Both the position numbers and the translations under genes were made by a program. This document shows, piece after piece, positions 12,001 to 23,985 of a stretch of DNA of 64,000 nucleotides (position 1 is the first letter of the stretch; every line of letters starts with the position of its first letter). The stretch comes from Hymenolepis diminuta (Eukaryota; Platyhelminthes; Cestoda; Cyclophyllidea; Hymenolepididae). The stretch is taken from the NCBI GenBank assembly GCA_900708905.1, contig CAADRB010000008.1, forward strand, positions 1,185,525 through 1,249,524, given 5' to 3'. Below the pieces are notes generated by a model, which was not told the DNA's origin, did no database searches, and was given only the letters and a program-made list of their open reading frames with translations.

Positions 12001-13046
12001 AATAATGAGTAAAATAGGCAAATGCTAGAAGCAAAGCGAATAAAAAAAGAATAAATATATTTATTAAAGCATCGAAAGTGGCCGACCAAACCCTCTAACT
12101 TAATAAACTGGTCAATAAGCTTTCAATCGCACAAACATGAACTCACTCAGAAAACCAGAGACATTTCCTTCAATTCAGACATTTATACATTGGATCATGG
12201 AGATGTGGATTCTGTCCAAGAAGTTAAAAGTGTACAATCCAAATCCAGTGATCAATTTTTGAAAGACTCTTTGCTGCTCCGACTTTATTGTCTGCTCCTA
12301 ATCGATCGTCTTTCCTGAATATATATTGGATTGTAAAACTATTTCCAGAGTTCAAATGCTCTCTCACAATGAAACATTTTAATAAATATTTAAATGAATT
12401 TAATAGTTACTTTCCAGTTCCAGTTACATTTATCTCATTCATTAAGCAGTGTTCTGTGGAACCTCCAATATATTGTCAATAACCTTTCAATAAATAACAG
12501 AAAATGAAGTGTACTAAAGGGTGCGTTCGATACATGTTTTCAGTAGCTTTGTTTGCGCCTTATTGATGGCATTTTTGTGTTTATCAGCTTTTTTAAAGGT
12601 TTTTAAGGCAAAAAGGCCTGAATGGCGCCTATTTTGGAAGGCTGTTGGATGAGAACAGTGTTCAGAATTTGACGAGTTAGTTCTACTTTGAAATCAAAAG
12701 AAAGCGCCCGGTTAAGACCACACAAAATAGAAAGAGGATGGCGATACCGATTTTAATTATAAATTACTTTAAACCGTTCAATCTCTGCTATTTGTCGGTT
12801 AATTTCAATGAACAGTCGATTCAGTAACAGGGTTGTCGCAGGTAGCGAAATCTGTTCATGGTCAATAAAGAGCAAGACACCGGACTTGCACTTATCAATG
12901 CAATTGGGGAAGGTGAGACAATGTGAATGGGAACATGATTTGCGGGAGGTTATGAGAGGTGAGAAAATAATTACATTTACGTGGGAGTGAGGGGGGGAGG
13001 AGACGAGGAAAGTGAAACTTCAATACCTGAGCACAGTCCAAAGTGT

Positions 13047-13056
13047 GCCATCTGTT
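13047..13056 (-). promoter_or_regulatory. NeuroD-type E-box, distal
   Basis: GCCATCTGTT on the plus strand, the same 10-mer as at 9087, with a CCAATC box 20 bp downstream (as at 9087, where CCAAT follows at close range) and another CATCTG at 13,186. The recurrence of E-box plus CCAAT is notable. Confidence 0.3.
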
Positions 13057-13714
13057 AAGCGTTTAGCCAATCATAAGCACTAATTGATGACAGTGTGGAA
13101 ATGTGGGAGGAGGTGTTTGCATACGCTCAAAATGAGGTCACCTTAAACTGAGAATGTGGGAGAAACTTAATTTTCTCTAGATCCCCATCTGTGCTTCTAA
13201 GCAGGGAGAACAATCCACTCATGTTTCGTCAAATTATAAGACGAAATTCTATCAATTCGCAACAAATTAATGAAACTTCTTCTGCTCAATTTAAAATTTA
13301 ATTTTATTAATTTATACCAGCTAAGATGAGATTGGTACCGCAAACCTATCATATAAACATGTGAAATCCAAGTTGTAAAAATGTCTGTTTATAAGCAAAG
13401 TTTGAATACATCACGCTATTCATATCTTTAATGCTAAACTGTTGAAAAGGGGAAAAGGGCTTCGTTTTTTGTCATCTACTCACCATTCATATACTGAAAA
13501 AAATAGTGTTGTTCTTTCGCCGTCTATTCCTTCCAGGCGTGAAACTTGGGGTGGTTGCTGATCGTTATGGTTTTGGGCCACTGATCCCGGGCTCCCAGTG
13601 GTGGACTTCATGGTAAACAACCTTTGAGACACGAGGTATATGTAGTTTTCATTATCTAATTACTTGAAATTGGTGCAACATGATATGATGCGAATGAGAT
13701 AAGATAGTTTGGGG

Positions 13715-13728
13715 NNNNNNNNNNNNNN
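13715..13728. other. Assembly gap of 14 N
   Basis: Fourteen unknown bases between GGGG and GG. The length is probably arbitrary. No gene is interrupted. Confidence 0.98.
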
Positions 13729-15030
13729 GGTTGTATGTTATTCCCAATACGTTACAAATTTTTCCTGCGAATAGTCACATAAAATTGACAACATTTCACT
13801 GTTCTTCCGCCCGCCAGTTCCCTCGAAATGGGGGGTTTACACCACCAACTCAAAGTTGGCTCACAAACTGGTAGACTCCTTTGTCTGGCAGACGTTCGCT
13901 ATAGAAATCGTATGAAAAAGAGATGAAGTAATTTCATCTGAATATTCTTTGTAAAGATGGTGATAGCACAAAGAAGCCTGAGAAAAGTGGACAACCTAAG
14001 GGTTCTAGAGCTCAGATGAAGTAGAATTTTTCTGATTTTCTGACCACCAGTACTATTGCCTCTACTCTCACTTAAAACTGAATTATTTTTCCTTTCTACA
14101 TGTTTTAATGTTTTTCTATGAATAAAATGTTGTGTACAACAATAATAACGCTGAGAGGTATATGAAACTCAATGATTATCTTCGTGCATTGTGAGGGTTT
14201 TATCTTTAGATTTGACTCCTCTATCGACTTTTAATTGTAATATTTATTCAGGAGGTCATATTCAAATAAGTGTTTTAAGGACGCCTATTTCCTCCTCACA
14301 TTAAAGTTAGCCCTGATTTTGGGAGGACCGCAGGAAAGCTAACACCCAACAGTAGAATAAAAAAGATTGACTGTATGGCTAATTTCCTTTAACAATCTTG
14401 ATGCAATACAGCAGCATTCTTTTTCTTCATCATAAATGAGATATTTTTGTTGAAACAATGTAAGTTGAAATCGTAATTTAAGCTCTCTTGTTTATATATT
14501 TTATTATTACTCTGATAAACTCTGCTATGCTTCAAAAACGCATCTGTCAATCCCCATCTACCTGATCTTTGCTGTTAGAAGTCACACATAAATCGAGGTG
14601 ACACGACCAACCACGGAAGTAAATCAACCTGTTAACAAGTTCTGAATACCGCGGACATAGTCTTAAATACTTAAATTTGAACTCTAGGTCATTACTCAGA
14701 GGACTATATGCATCGTGATCTTGCAGAGATCTCGAAATCTTCAGAATGCAAATAATGTTGGCTTCTTTTACTCAACCTCTTATACATTTCATATTTTTAT
14801 TCATTATTTCCTTATTAGGATACTATTCCATGATTAGAACCTGTAAATATTTTATGCCGTGCTATTTGCAATGATAGTAACAATTAGAAGCAGAGTTTAG
14901 ATTTTTGGCTACTGATGATCAACATAAGATGGGACAATAGATGTACCGAATTAAAGACGAAGAGGGTGGGAAGTAATATTCGACTCAGTTAAGTTAGGAG
15001 GAGGGAGTAAGGTATTTTCAAATTTGCATC

Positions 15031-15060
15031 TTTCCCATGCCCAGGTGTGAGTTGGGAAAG
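15031..15060 (+). repeat. CAGGTGTGA motif, copy B
   Basis: TTTCCCATGCC then CAGGTGTGA (15,042-15,050) then GTTGGGAAAG. Similarity to copy C extends on both sides: GCAT upstream, and TGGATT..TTTGAG downstream. Confidence 0.45.
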
Positions 15061-16580
15061 TGGATTGATTTGAGATTGACTTCCTTTGTCCTCCCCTCGG
15101 CTTCAAAAATGTACATGGTGGCTAGGGGAAGAAATAAACTCTAGCACAGTCCTACTCAAGAGACTTGACCCGGTTTCTTGGCTCATGTCCCCATTAGTGT
15201 TTCTCAATTTAAGAAGAGATCAAAAATGACTCTCATCCGGTAAATACACTTACTGAAGTACATTATCCCATAAAATTGTCATTTTATGGTATTTATCAAT
15301 AATAATATTTATAATTTTGTTAAGAATAATGGTATCTCAAGGTTTAACATTCTGCCGTCTGGCTATTCACCAGCGTCGTAGGTTATTTCCACAAGTCAAA
15401 ATCAATCTATTGACATCTGATTTACCAAACAGACACATTACCACCCGGAGTCAAGAAATCATTACTCATTGGTGCACATCTGGTGACGTAGATGACTGAT
15501 TACACCGATTAATTCTGGCCAACGCTTATGATGGTAAAATTGCGAGTCTCTTGCCAGAAGAGTTCCAGGACATCTCTCTTGAATGAAACTTCTTCCATCG
15601 GGCTTTGGAGAGTAAACTTGAAGGGTTTTGGAATAATAATTGCCAAATCTTACCTAGGAGGTGAACTCCAAACACATTTTGAATATATTTCGAAGAAGAA
15701 ATAGTAATAAGATTGTCAACTCTCAACATGTAAATTAAGAGAATGTTCAATACTTATGGAACTCCAAAGGACGACCCGTTCAAAAAATGCTCTAGAAAAT
15801 TCTGTGGTTCAGATTAGAAAACTATCCAAAATAATGTAGAAATACCTCCAGTATTATCAAGTTTAATATGGATTAAGGTTTGACAGAACGCACCACCTTG
15901 CAAATGTAAGCACTTTGGAGTTAGCCCGACTAGTATTCTCTATACAAAGCATCTGAAATCAGATTAAAGAGAAATAGTTCATTAAAGAGTAATTAAGAGG
16001 GAATCGAGTGGAAGTAGAGAGTGTCAGAGTGAGCTCGTAAATTTATTTTCTATCTCTATTCTTTTTTAAGATTGATTCATTCATCGATTTTCCTCGACTT
16101 CCTACTTCTCTCACTTCGTCCTGCACATTATCTATTCCTAGAACTTAGGAGGCTTATCTATTTTCCACCGCCATCTAACACTCACGTTCTGATCTTTACT
16201 TTCCATATTAGTAACTTCTTTCCTATCTTGGGATTGTGAAGTCCTTAAAGTTGAGAGGATCTTTGGTTAACTGATTTTCTTCAGCCTCATTGGTCTCTCT
16301 CTAACCTTGAGTCACGTCCGCAAAAGCTTGATGTAGACTTAATAAATGCGGATACTATAAGTTTCTTTGATTTGCATTTATTGCTCACAGTAAAATTTAA
16401 AAGTGGCAACACGTGGGACTGAATTTGGTGCTAATCAGAGGCCACAAGATGATTAACACGTGAGACACCAGATGTGCGGGCATAAAGAAAGGGGGGAGGG
16501 TGGAGGGAGAGGCTTAGTAAGAGATGCTCACGAAGGGGTCGGGGTTGACAATGGTAAAAAAAATCTAAAATGAATGCATT

Positions 16581-16610
16581 TTTCCAATGTCCAGGTGTGA
16601 GCTGAGGTAA
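16581..16610 (+). repeat. CAGGTGTGA motif, copy C
   Basis: TTTCCAATGTC then CAGGTGTGA (16,592-16,600) then GCTGAGGTAAAAA. With copies A and B this defines a shared block of about 20 bp centred on an overlapping E-box and T-box half-site. Confidence 0.45.
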
Positions 16611-17070
16611 AAAATGGATTTGAGTTGATGATGGCCCCTTCCGCTTATCATCGCACGTGCGCTTAGAACGGTCCCAAAAAGAAAAATCCGGATTAAAACT
16701 ACGGTTGATTCAAATTCTCCTCTCCATTCCCATAGGAGAAACTGAAATTGAATTCTTCGAAACATCAGCGTTCCTACGATCAGGATTAAAGTTTACCTAT
16801 AAGAGAGCACAAATTTAGGAAATATTGGACGTAATAGGAACTCGACTTATTATATTATGCATATTACGCATAATTTTAACAGAGAAAGGAAAATTAATTA
16901 TCAGTGATCTAATGCACCAGTAGAGTAGTGCTCGCATATACATCTACCAAATGAAAGGTCCCAAGATGGACATTAATTGGTACATATGTATGTCACCGAT
17001 CAGTATTCAGTCTATAGGATGTGAGTTTTTCATCAGTGTCTTCCAATTTTGTTATTTGGACAATGAAGCA

Positions 17071-17205
17071 CTGGTATCACAGTAGTTAATTTGTACCTCT
17101 GCTAAGTCAGGGGTCACGAGATCGATATTCATCGGTGTTGTTGTTGATAAGTAATAGCTAATTCTGGTCAACAAGATGGGAGGCGGAATACGAGATTCTC
17201 AAAAT
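17071..17205 (+). repeat. SINE-like relic: tRNA-like head plus body
   Basis: Head: GGTATCACAGTAGTTAATTTG, CTCTGCTAAGTCAGGGGTCACGAG, then GATCGATATTCATC in the place of box B. Body: a GGAATACGAGATTCTC element near 17,188, which matches GTGAATTCGAGTTTCTC of the 21,121 copy at a similar distance from the head. Head and body shared in the same order support a real SINE family. Confidence 0.4.
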
Positions 17206-18512
17206 ACCTCCCGCCCATCCAAATGTAGTTGTCTCGTACATTAAGGAGTCTGATTAGTTCTTCGTCTGGTATTTTGGGAATAATAATCAGTAATTCAAAC
17301 TGATTTTGATACGTATTATTATTTTGCAAATGACAGTGAAAAATTGTTTCACGGATTTCAATGATGAGAAAGCATTTGAATAAAGAGAACAGGAATCGGG
17401 ACCAATAAGGTATGCTCTTATTCTAATATGAAGCATATTTATTGAGTAATGCCTAGATGTTCTGATTTCATGAATTGACTCCTCAAGTTCATGGGCGAAA
17501 TTGTACCCATGACGTACCGAATCGACTTATAGCTATCTTATTACAGCCAAAACGGGTGGTTGAGACTATAAATGACCTCTTTATGCTACATATATATTTA
17601 TATAAATTAAATGTTTTAAGAAATTTAGTGTGAAAAATATGATAAACGAAAAATTATGAGTTACAGCAAGATTTTAAGACGAATTTAATTTTTGGCAATA
17701 CATATCGTTTTCCATTATAATTTGTAATAAAAGTTCCAAATTGGCTTGAAACGAGATAACCGGCGACCTAAATATAGGAAATCCAGGCTCATAACAGTTA
17801 CCTGATTTGAGTGTCCTCAAAGTAAACAGGACAGGTGGAATTTCACCAAAAGAAGATGATAGAAAAAAAATACAATTTCGCTATCTTTCTCATAGCTAAG
17901 GTTACGTAAAGAGTATTCAAAGGGGATTCAAACTGTGACTCTCCCGGTCTATTTTTTGAAACTGATTACTAAATATTACTTAGAAGGAGGGGATAGGAAA
18001 AAATCAAATGCAAGAATGGTAGGACGAAATTACGAAATTCTGGCTTATATGCATCATAATAGCAACCAGATCAGTGAAACTATCAGTCGTACAACAGTCC
18101 ATTTGAACAATAACTTGGAACGGCAGAACATAATCAATATTTGTGAATTCACACCGATTGGTTAACCTTATCGAGAGGCTCAAAATCACTCGTTGAGTAA
18201 CAACATATTTTGATCACCACTCAGCTTATCAACTCGAAGTATTAATATTCAATTCTGACCTGAAATGTTGCATTTTCCATATATTGGATTAAATCTGGTG
18301 CTCTAGTGTGTGCCATGCTATGTTAGGATTATGTGAGCCAGTGACATCCTTTATCTGAGGGACTAGAAGAGAGAGGTACTTATTTGGTATGACCAACCAT
18401 TCCGCTTACTCAATCAGTAGTCGTGAACTGTGTGGACAAAAAATCACTCAGTAAATCAGGAAATTTGAATTTCAGAACATGGAGCATTGAAAAATAGCAT
18501 ACAGCTCAATAT

Positions 18513-19440
18513 ATCAGGTTGTAACAGAAGTTCTATCCATTTTTAAATTTGGATTAAAATTAAAATTTTGTCAAAAATTCATTTATTTAGCGTTCAAAAT
18601 GGTCACCATTTTCATTAATTACATCTTCCCATCTTGCCATAAGCTTTCTCATTCCTTCTTCATAGAATTTTGCCAGTTTGGGTTCAAAAAAGAAAATAAC
18701 TCCATTTCCACATCTTCTCCTGAAGTAAGTCTTTGTCCCTTACTGTAAGCTCCTGAAAAGATGAAAATCGGTTGGTGCAAGATTGAGAGAATATGGTAGG
18801 TTATGCATGACTTCCCAGACATATTCTTCAACGAGATTTTTTGTTGCTCTTGAAGTGTGGGGACTGGAATGTCATGATGCAAACTTACTCCTTTTCCATT
18901 GATTAAAGAAGGCCGTTTTTCCTGTAAAACTGCTTTTAAACGGGTTAGCTGTTGACAGCCAACTTCAGATATTATTGCTTGATTGTCACCCATTAGTTCA
19001 TAATAAACAATTCCCTTCGAATCTCCCCATGAAAATAAAAGAATTTTTTCGAGTGCAGTCTACTTCTCGGTTGTGGAAATGGCCTTAAACCACAACTTAG
19101 CCACTGTCTTTTGCGCTTAACATTGTTGTAAAGGATCCACTTTTCGTCGCCAGTTATGATTTTGTCTATAAAAGGTGCTTGAAGTTCACGAGAACGTAGT
19201 GGAACACAACAGATCACAGGTCGTTGCTTGTTGATTTCTGACAAATAGTGTGGGACCCACTTGCCAACCTTTGAGACTTTGTCAAGTCTTTTCATTTCCC
19301 TATATATGGTCACATAGCGGCCTACGTGAAAGGTTTTGCTCAGTTCTCTAGTAGTGCAGGTTAGATTTTCATCAATGTGAAGATAGGAGTGTCGCAACAG
19401 CCCATTCTTTCAATTTGAGCAAGTTCAGGCATTAGCTTCT
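18513..19440 (-). mobile_element. Degenerate mariner-type DNA transposon
   Basis: Dead Tc1/mariner transposase on the minus strand. Recognisable blocks in order are GKWVPHYLSE, the TGDEKWILY motif with catalytic Asp 1 (19,146-19,148), LHHD with Asp 2 (18,871-18,873), the LAPTDFHLFRSLQ motif with Asp 3 (18,767-18,769), and a C-terminal ARWEDVINENGDHFE block ending in a stop at 18,587-18,589. Asp 2 and Asp 3 are 104 nt apart, one base short of the 105 expected for the mariner D34D spacing, and Asp 3 indeed lies in the next frame. Another frameshift lies near 18,995-19,015 and one between 18,590 and 18,650. The N-terminal part (roughly 70 residues) is not recognisable. The sequence at 18,513-18,545 (CAGGTTGTAACAGAAGTTCT) looks like a mariner terminal repeat next to a TA; I could not find its partner. 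Confidence 0.85.
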
Positions 19441-21120
19441 TTTGGCATCCAAAAATTGGGACCGGATAGTCAAATAAGTGGTCATGGAATTCCAAGGTAA
19501 TTCAAATATCCGTCCACGAAAATCGACGCAATTGTCATGAATAACAATGCCCAGCAGAAATGAAGTTCTCAAATATCGAAACTCTAGAGATAACTTGATT
19601 TTTCATGAAAGAAATCGTTAACTTTTACCTTCCTCTTCATTTAATATCTGCAATATATTTACAGCTATACATCTTTATGTCCAAATCGCATTTGAAATAC
19701 AGAAGTTAGATAATCATTTATGTTGATCAGGTAAACTAAATAAGAAACTCAAAATATTGATTTTTGATTTCTATAAAAGGTTCAGATTTATTGGAGTATT
19801 AAATTAAAAAACCACATACTAATTAAAAGCCTGAGTTCAATGCACAGTCTTGAACTTGTCGGCTGACCAGATTAATTAATACAGATTTCAACTTCGAGCG
19901 AGGAGCATAAGTCGATTGCTCTTTTGCTTGAAATTGAAATAAAGAAGACGGATGTCAGAAACCTCAGCATTTTTTCAAATTAATTATGCCAATTTTTCAA
20001 CAGCATGAATATTATTAATCCTAACAGAAAAGATATCACAATGGTTTGGTTAATATGATTTTAAGCATAACCAAATGATTAAATGCAACAACTTTCTTAA
20101 ATGCTCTCAATTTGCGAATTTGCCAAATTCAATGTAGATCGGAATGCATTCAGTGAATAGTATATCCAAACGTATTATTTATGATCACGTAGGCAATTAT
20201 TACCTTGCCAAATTGGCTTTTTGGAATAAACCTCGCTGGCTTACACCGACTAATAACTCTGCTACTCTAAAGATTTAAGTAGCGCCAACAACCAGTATTT
20301 TAAGCTTGACGAATTTGGGTATAAGCCCTCCACATCAATCAGACAAGTTTGAGATGGATTCTGAACTGAACGAGAGTTAGAAAATGTAAATGAATGCAGA
20401 CCTTTGCTCTCGAAATTAAACGCTCTATAATGTACGTCCACTTATGTTGAAAGCTAAGCTCTCAATGAACGCTCTCAAACTCTCATGAAATGTTGTTTTT
20501 GTGTACAAAGGATCAAAACGGCAACCGGATCTACTTGGAAATCCACCAATTTGCCTTCCTCCTCCCTTAGTTAGGTTGTATGGAAAGTTAAATATACCCA
20601 GTAATACGAATTTTTGTTCGCGTGATCGAATATCTTTATTTAAAATAGATTCGCAGAGGGGTAGCAGAACGTAATTGTCCCGTCTAAGGGACGACAAGTT
20701 ACATTATAATTGGTGCAAGTATCAAATAATAAAACCATGCAAATAATTTTATTCACAAACGTAAGGGTGATTAAGGAATTTGAGCAAAATATTCCGATTG
20801 ATTAAACTCAGTATATCATCCATTTGGTAAGGAAATGGTCTATTAAGAAACATTTCCTTCTTTTATTCTTTTTATTATTATTCCACCAACTAAAACCAAT
20901 TTCCCTCTTTGGAAACGAGTAGACTCATTACGCCTTAAGACTAAAGTGATTTATTTGCCCAAAGCAAAATTTTGGTGTCCTAGCAACCTCATGATAAACA
21001 GATATTATTATATTGAAAGGCAAATTATAGGTCGAATTCACTTCAAAGTAGAAAGGCGGGATAATAAATAAAGCTTGTAGACGTCACATTATTCCACAAT
21101 TAAGAGGCGTCCATCTATTT

Positions 21121-21240
21121 AACATCAACGTTAACGTGCACATCTGCGAAGTCTGAGGTCATGGGTTCGATATCCAACGAGTAAGCGGTTTGGGAGATGA
21201 AGGCCGTGAATTCGAGTTTCTCGTCAAGAAGTACCAATGA
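21121..21240 (+). repeat. SINE-like relic: best-preserved tRNA-like head
   Basis: CGTTAACGTGCACATCTGCGAAG, then TCTGAGGTCATGGGTTCGATATCC, with a near-consensus box B (GGTTCGATATCC). The body carries the 17-mer TGAATTCGAGTTTCTCG at 21,207-21,223, which also occurs exactly at 11,132-11,148. The adjacent open frame on the minus strand is not a gene. Confidence 0.5.
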
Positions 21241-23911
21241 TGCAACCCCATCCACTCAAAATGGGCCCAGAAAAATGTGCTATTATCTGCGAAGTCCATG
21301 TATAAACTGCAAAAATTTAATATCCGAATCAATTCGGGTTTTTTGACCTTGTTAATTATTACGTCCGAAGAATTGCGAACCTGTTGATAATGCAAGAGCA
21401 TTGTTTACCTTTCCGTAGACATTTGCATGTAGTTAGCTCTTAACATAGGGACAGGAATTGATGTTGTGGTCCGTTTTAACCAATGACGGCATAGTCATAC
21501 CAAAGACATCCTTGGTGTCCTGATCGATTTGTCCCAGCCATGACTTTGTGTAAGATTTCTTTTTAATTCTCTTAGGAATCTGATGGCTCAAAAGAGGCTT
21601 CAAGGCAAAAAAACTGGCAAGACACTTCATATAAAGCCAAAGACAAAGTTTTCTTCATTGAAGTTTGAATAAGTGATTTTCCAGAGGAATCCGCTGAGCT
21701 AACTAAATACACTTTCTGATTCTGCAAGATCTTCTCGCCGCCTTATGGGAGGCCTTAAGTCTGCTGTTGTCAGACACCCTTGGGACTATTAAAAAAGGCC
21801 GTAATAGAGGATTACCTCTACGAAAATCTTGATAAGCTCTTCTTTTACAATGACTGATAATTATGGACACATTAAAATGGATCAGAGCTCGGCGAGTTGC
21901 TATTCAGCTGCAGAGATGATACGAGATGAGGGTTCTGTTGCCACCTCATTTACATTAATTTACGGCCATGGATATATGAGAGAATTACCTTTGAAATTCT
22001 TTTCCAAAAATCCCTCACCTTTCTCCTCCTTCATTTGAAACTTAAACTCAGCTTCCCCTCCCATTTTCAAGTGTAGCAATACACACCCGGTATTTTTCAT
22101 TTGCACAGCTTGAATAAAACTATTTTGCGAGCAGCTCAGGCAAAACCACAGAAATTAAGATTTTAACATAATGAGACCTTTATGAAACCAAATAAAATCT
22201 TGATGGCTTCAAAAGGATGTCCAAATTTTCTAAATTAGGGTGGAGTGTCCAACATGAGTTAAGGGAATGAGAGGTAGGGAAGGGGTGAGGAAAGAGAGCA
22301 TGAACTGCAGTCTAGCAACTTGGATGTTGGGTGGTGGAGACCAAAAGTCAGAATCTCCTGCCAAGGGTATAATCCAGAGAATAAACAAGGACTTTTATCT
22401 GTTTTGTGGCAGACACTACAAACATATAAATTCAACTGCCTGATCAATTTTAAACACATAGCTACCATCTCTTTTTTTCTTCTACTAACTACTAATTGAA
22501 CGCTAATAAGCTTTGTTGGCTTAAAGAAATTGGCGATATATTCACACTTTTATAAGTCTCCTGTCGGAGATAAGCTCTCTCATAGTCTTTCCGATTCAAA
22601 ACTAAGTGCAGAGAATAAACACGTCGTTGATTAAACGCATCCGCGAATGAAACGTATGGAATTCAATATGAAATTACTAAATATTTATCTTTGACAGTAA
22701 AGATATTATGCTTTCTTCCCATTATACTGAAATAACATTAATTTTCTAAATCGTTTATTCTTGTGAGATTTACTAAATTCTCATCTTTTAACAGTGCAAA
22801 TTTGTTGTCTTTGTCTTTTTTCTTCCCCTCTCTTATTACTTTGTGAAAATTTGCGGCTGTCAGAGTGAAATTACATAATTTTAAGGTAAAAACTTCGGAA
22901 GAACTCAGATCCAGCTTACGTGAAGGAAAATAATTATTTTATGCGGATATATCAAATAAATGCCTCAAAATTAGAAAACTTACTTCCCAAATTCTTGAGG
23001 AAAATACGAGATTTGTTCAGAACTTTGGTATTGGTTACCGCGCACTGCCGAAATATAATGAAATGTAATTGGTAAATATATAAAATATAAATAAGCAGTA
23101 CATATAAATAGAATTAATATTTCTCAATTGAACATTGTAAAATTATTAGTTTTACAAATTTTGGGTAGATGTTAATTTATATCCACCGAAAACTCTACAT
23201 CTTTTTGTCCATATCGAATATTTGATACCTTCCATAAAAAAATGAACTTACTAACATTAATATCATTACTACCACGCAAAAGCAATACATTTAGCATTTC
23301 AGTATTGGAATAGCAGCTGAACATGGGGAATGGGAAAATAATTTCAGAGGGAGTGAAGAGGAGAGGAATGTATAGAAATTGGATTTCATTCGTTATTTTT
23401 TGATTCAGATTGTACACTTTTCACCTAAAGGATACGATCTAATACCTTATATTCCAAGGTTCAAATGTCAGGATTAGTTCCATAGTCCCAAAATGGGTTT
23501 AGCCAATTAATTCAGATAGTTATTTATGTCATCTCAATACTTTTCCTTCTTCTTCGTCTTCATTCAAAATGTGGAGATAAATAATAAAATTATTGTGGGA
23601 ATCAAGGACCCTCTTAATGGATTCACACACATATTTCACACTTTCGTGTTAATTCCAAGAGCACGAGCGGGATTTTATTTCGCACTTTAGACCCTTCTTC
23701 CCTCCCCTCCCCCCTCACATCTTCCTCTTTATGAAGGGAGTAGTCTTTACTTTCCCTAATCAACAAATGTTTATTTGTATCTTCTCACACCTCATATAAC
23801 TGTTTCGTTCCCCTTTAGCGATGTCATTGAATATGGAAGATTGACCTCCGGTTTACTGAAAATTGATGATCTCCACCTATAAGCATATTTTCTAAGCAGA
23901 ATTCGGCTGAT

Positions 23912-23985
23912 CCATGTGACTTGCGCTGTCTTGCAATGCTTAGGAATCACGAGATCTGCGTTCATTGACGTATATCCAGTGAACT
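23912..23985 (+). repeat. Possible SINE head relic
   Basis: GTGACTTGCGCTGTCTTGCAA is followed by GGAATCACGAGATCTGCGTTC. The second part matches GGGGTCACGAGATCGATATTC of the 17,071 copy. Weak on its own. Confidence 0.2.

Larger units (their letters stand above)
7500..18480. other. Gene desert downstream of the NeuroD-like gene
   Basis: About 11 kb with no open frame above roughly 75 codons and no recognisable protein. It holds SINE-like relics, E-boxes, two CAGGTGTGA motif copies, two further CCAATC boxes at 10,257 and 10,310, and purine-rich or G-rich tracts (for example near 12,980 and 16,490). Developmental regulator genes commonly sit in such deserts and the site content fits, but regulatory function is inference. 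Confidence 0.45.

Noticed and set aside
18649..18993. A separate 114-codon gene next to the mariner copy
   Set aside because: It is the downstream part of the same transposase after a frameshift (GCQQL, NGKGVSLHHD).
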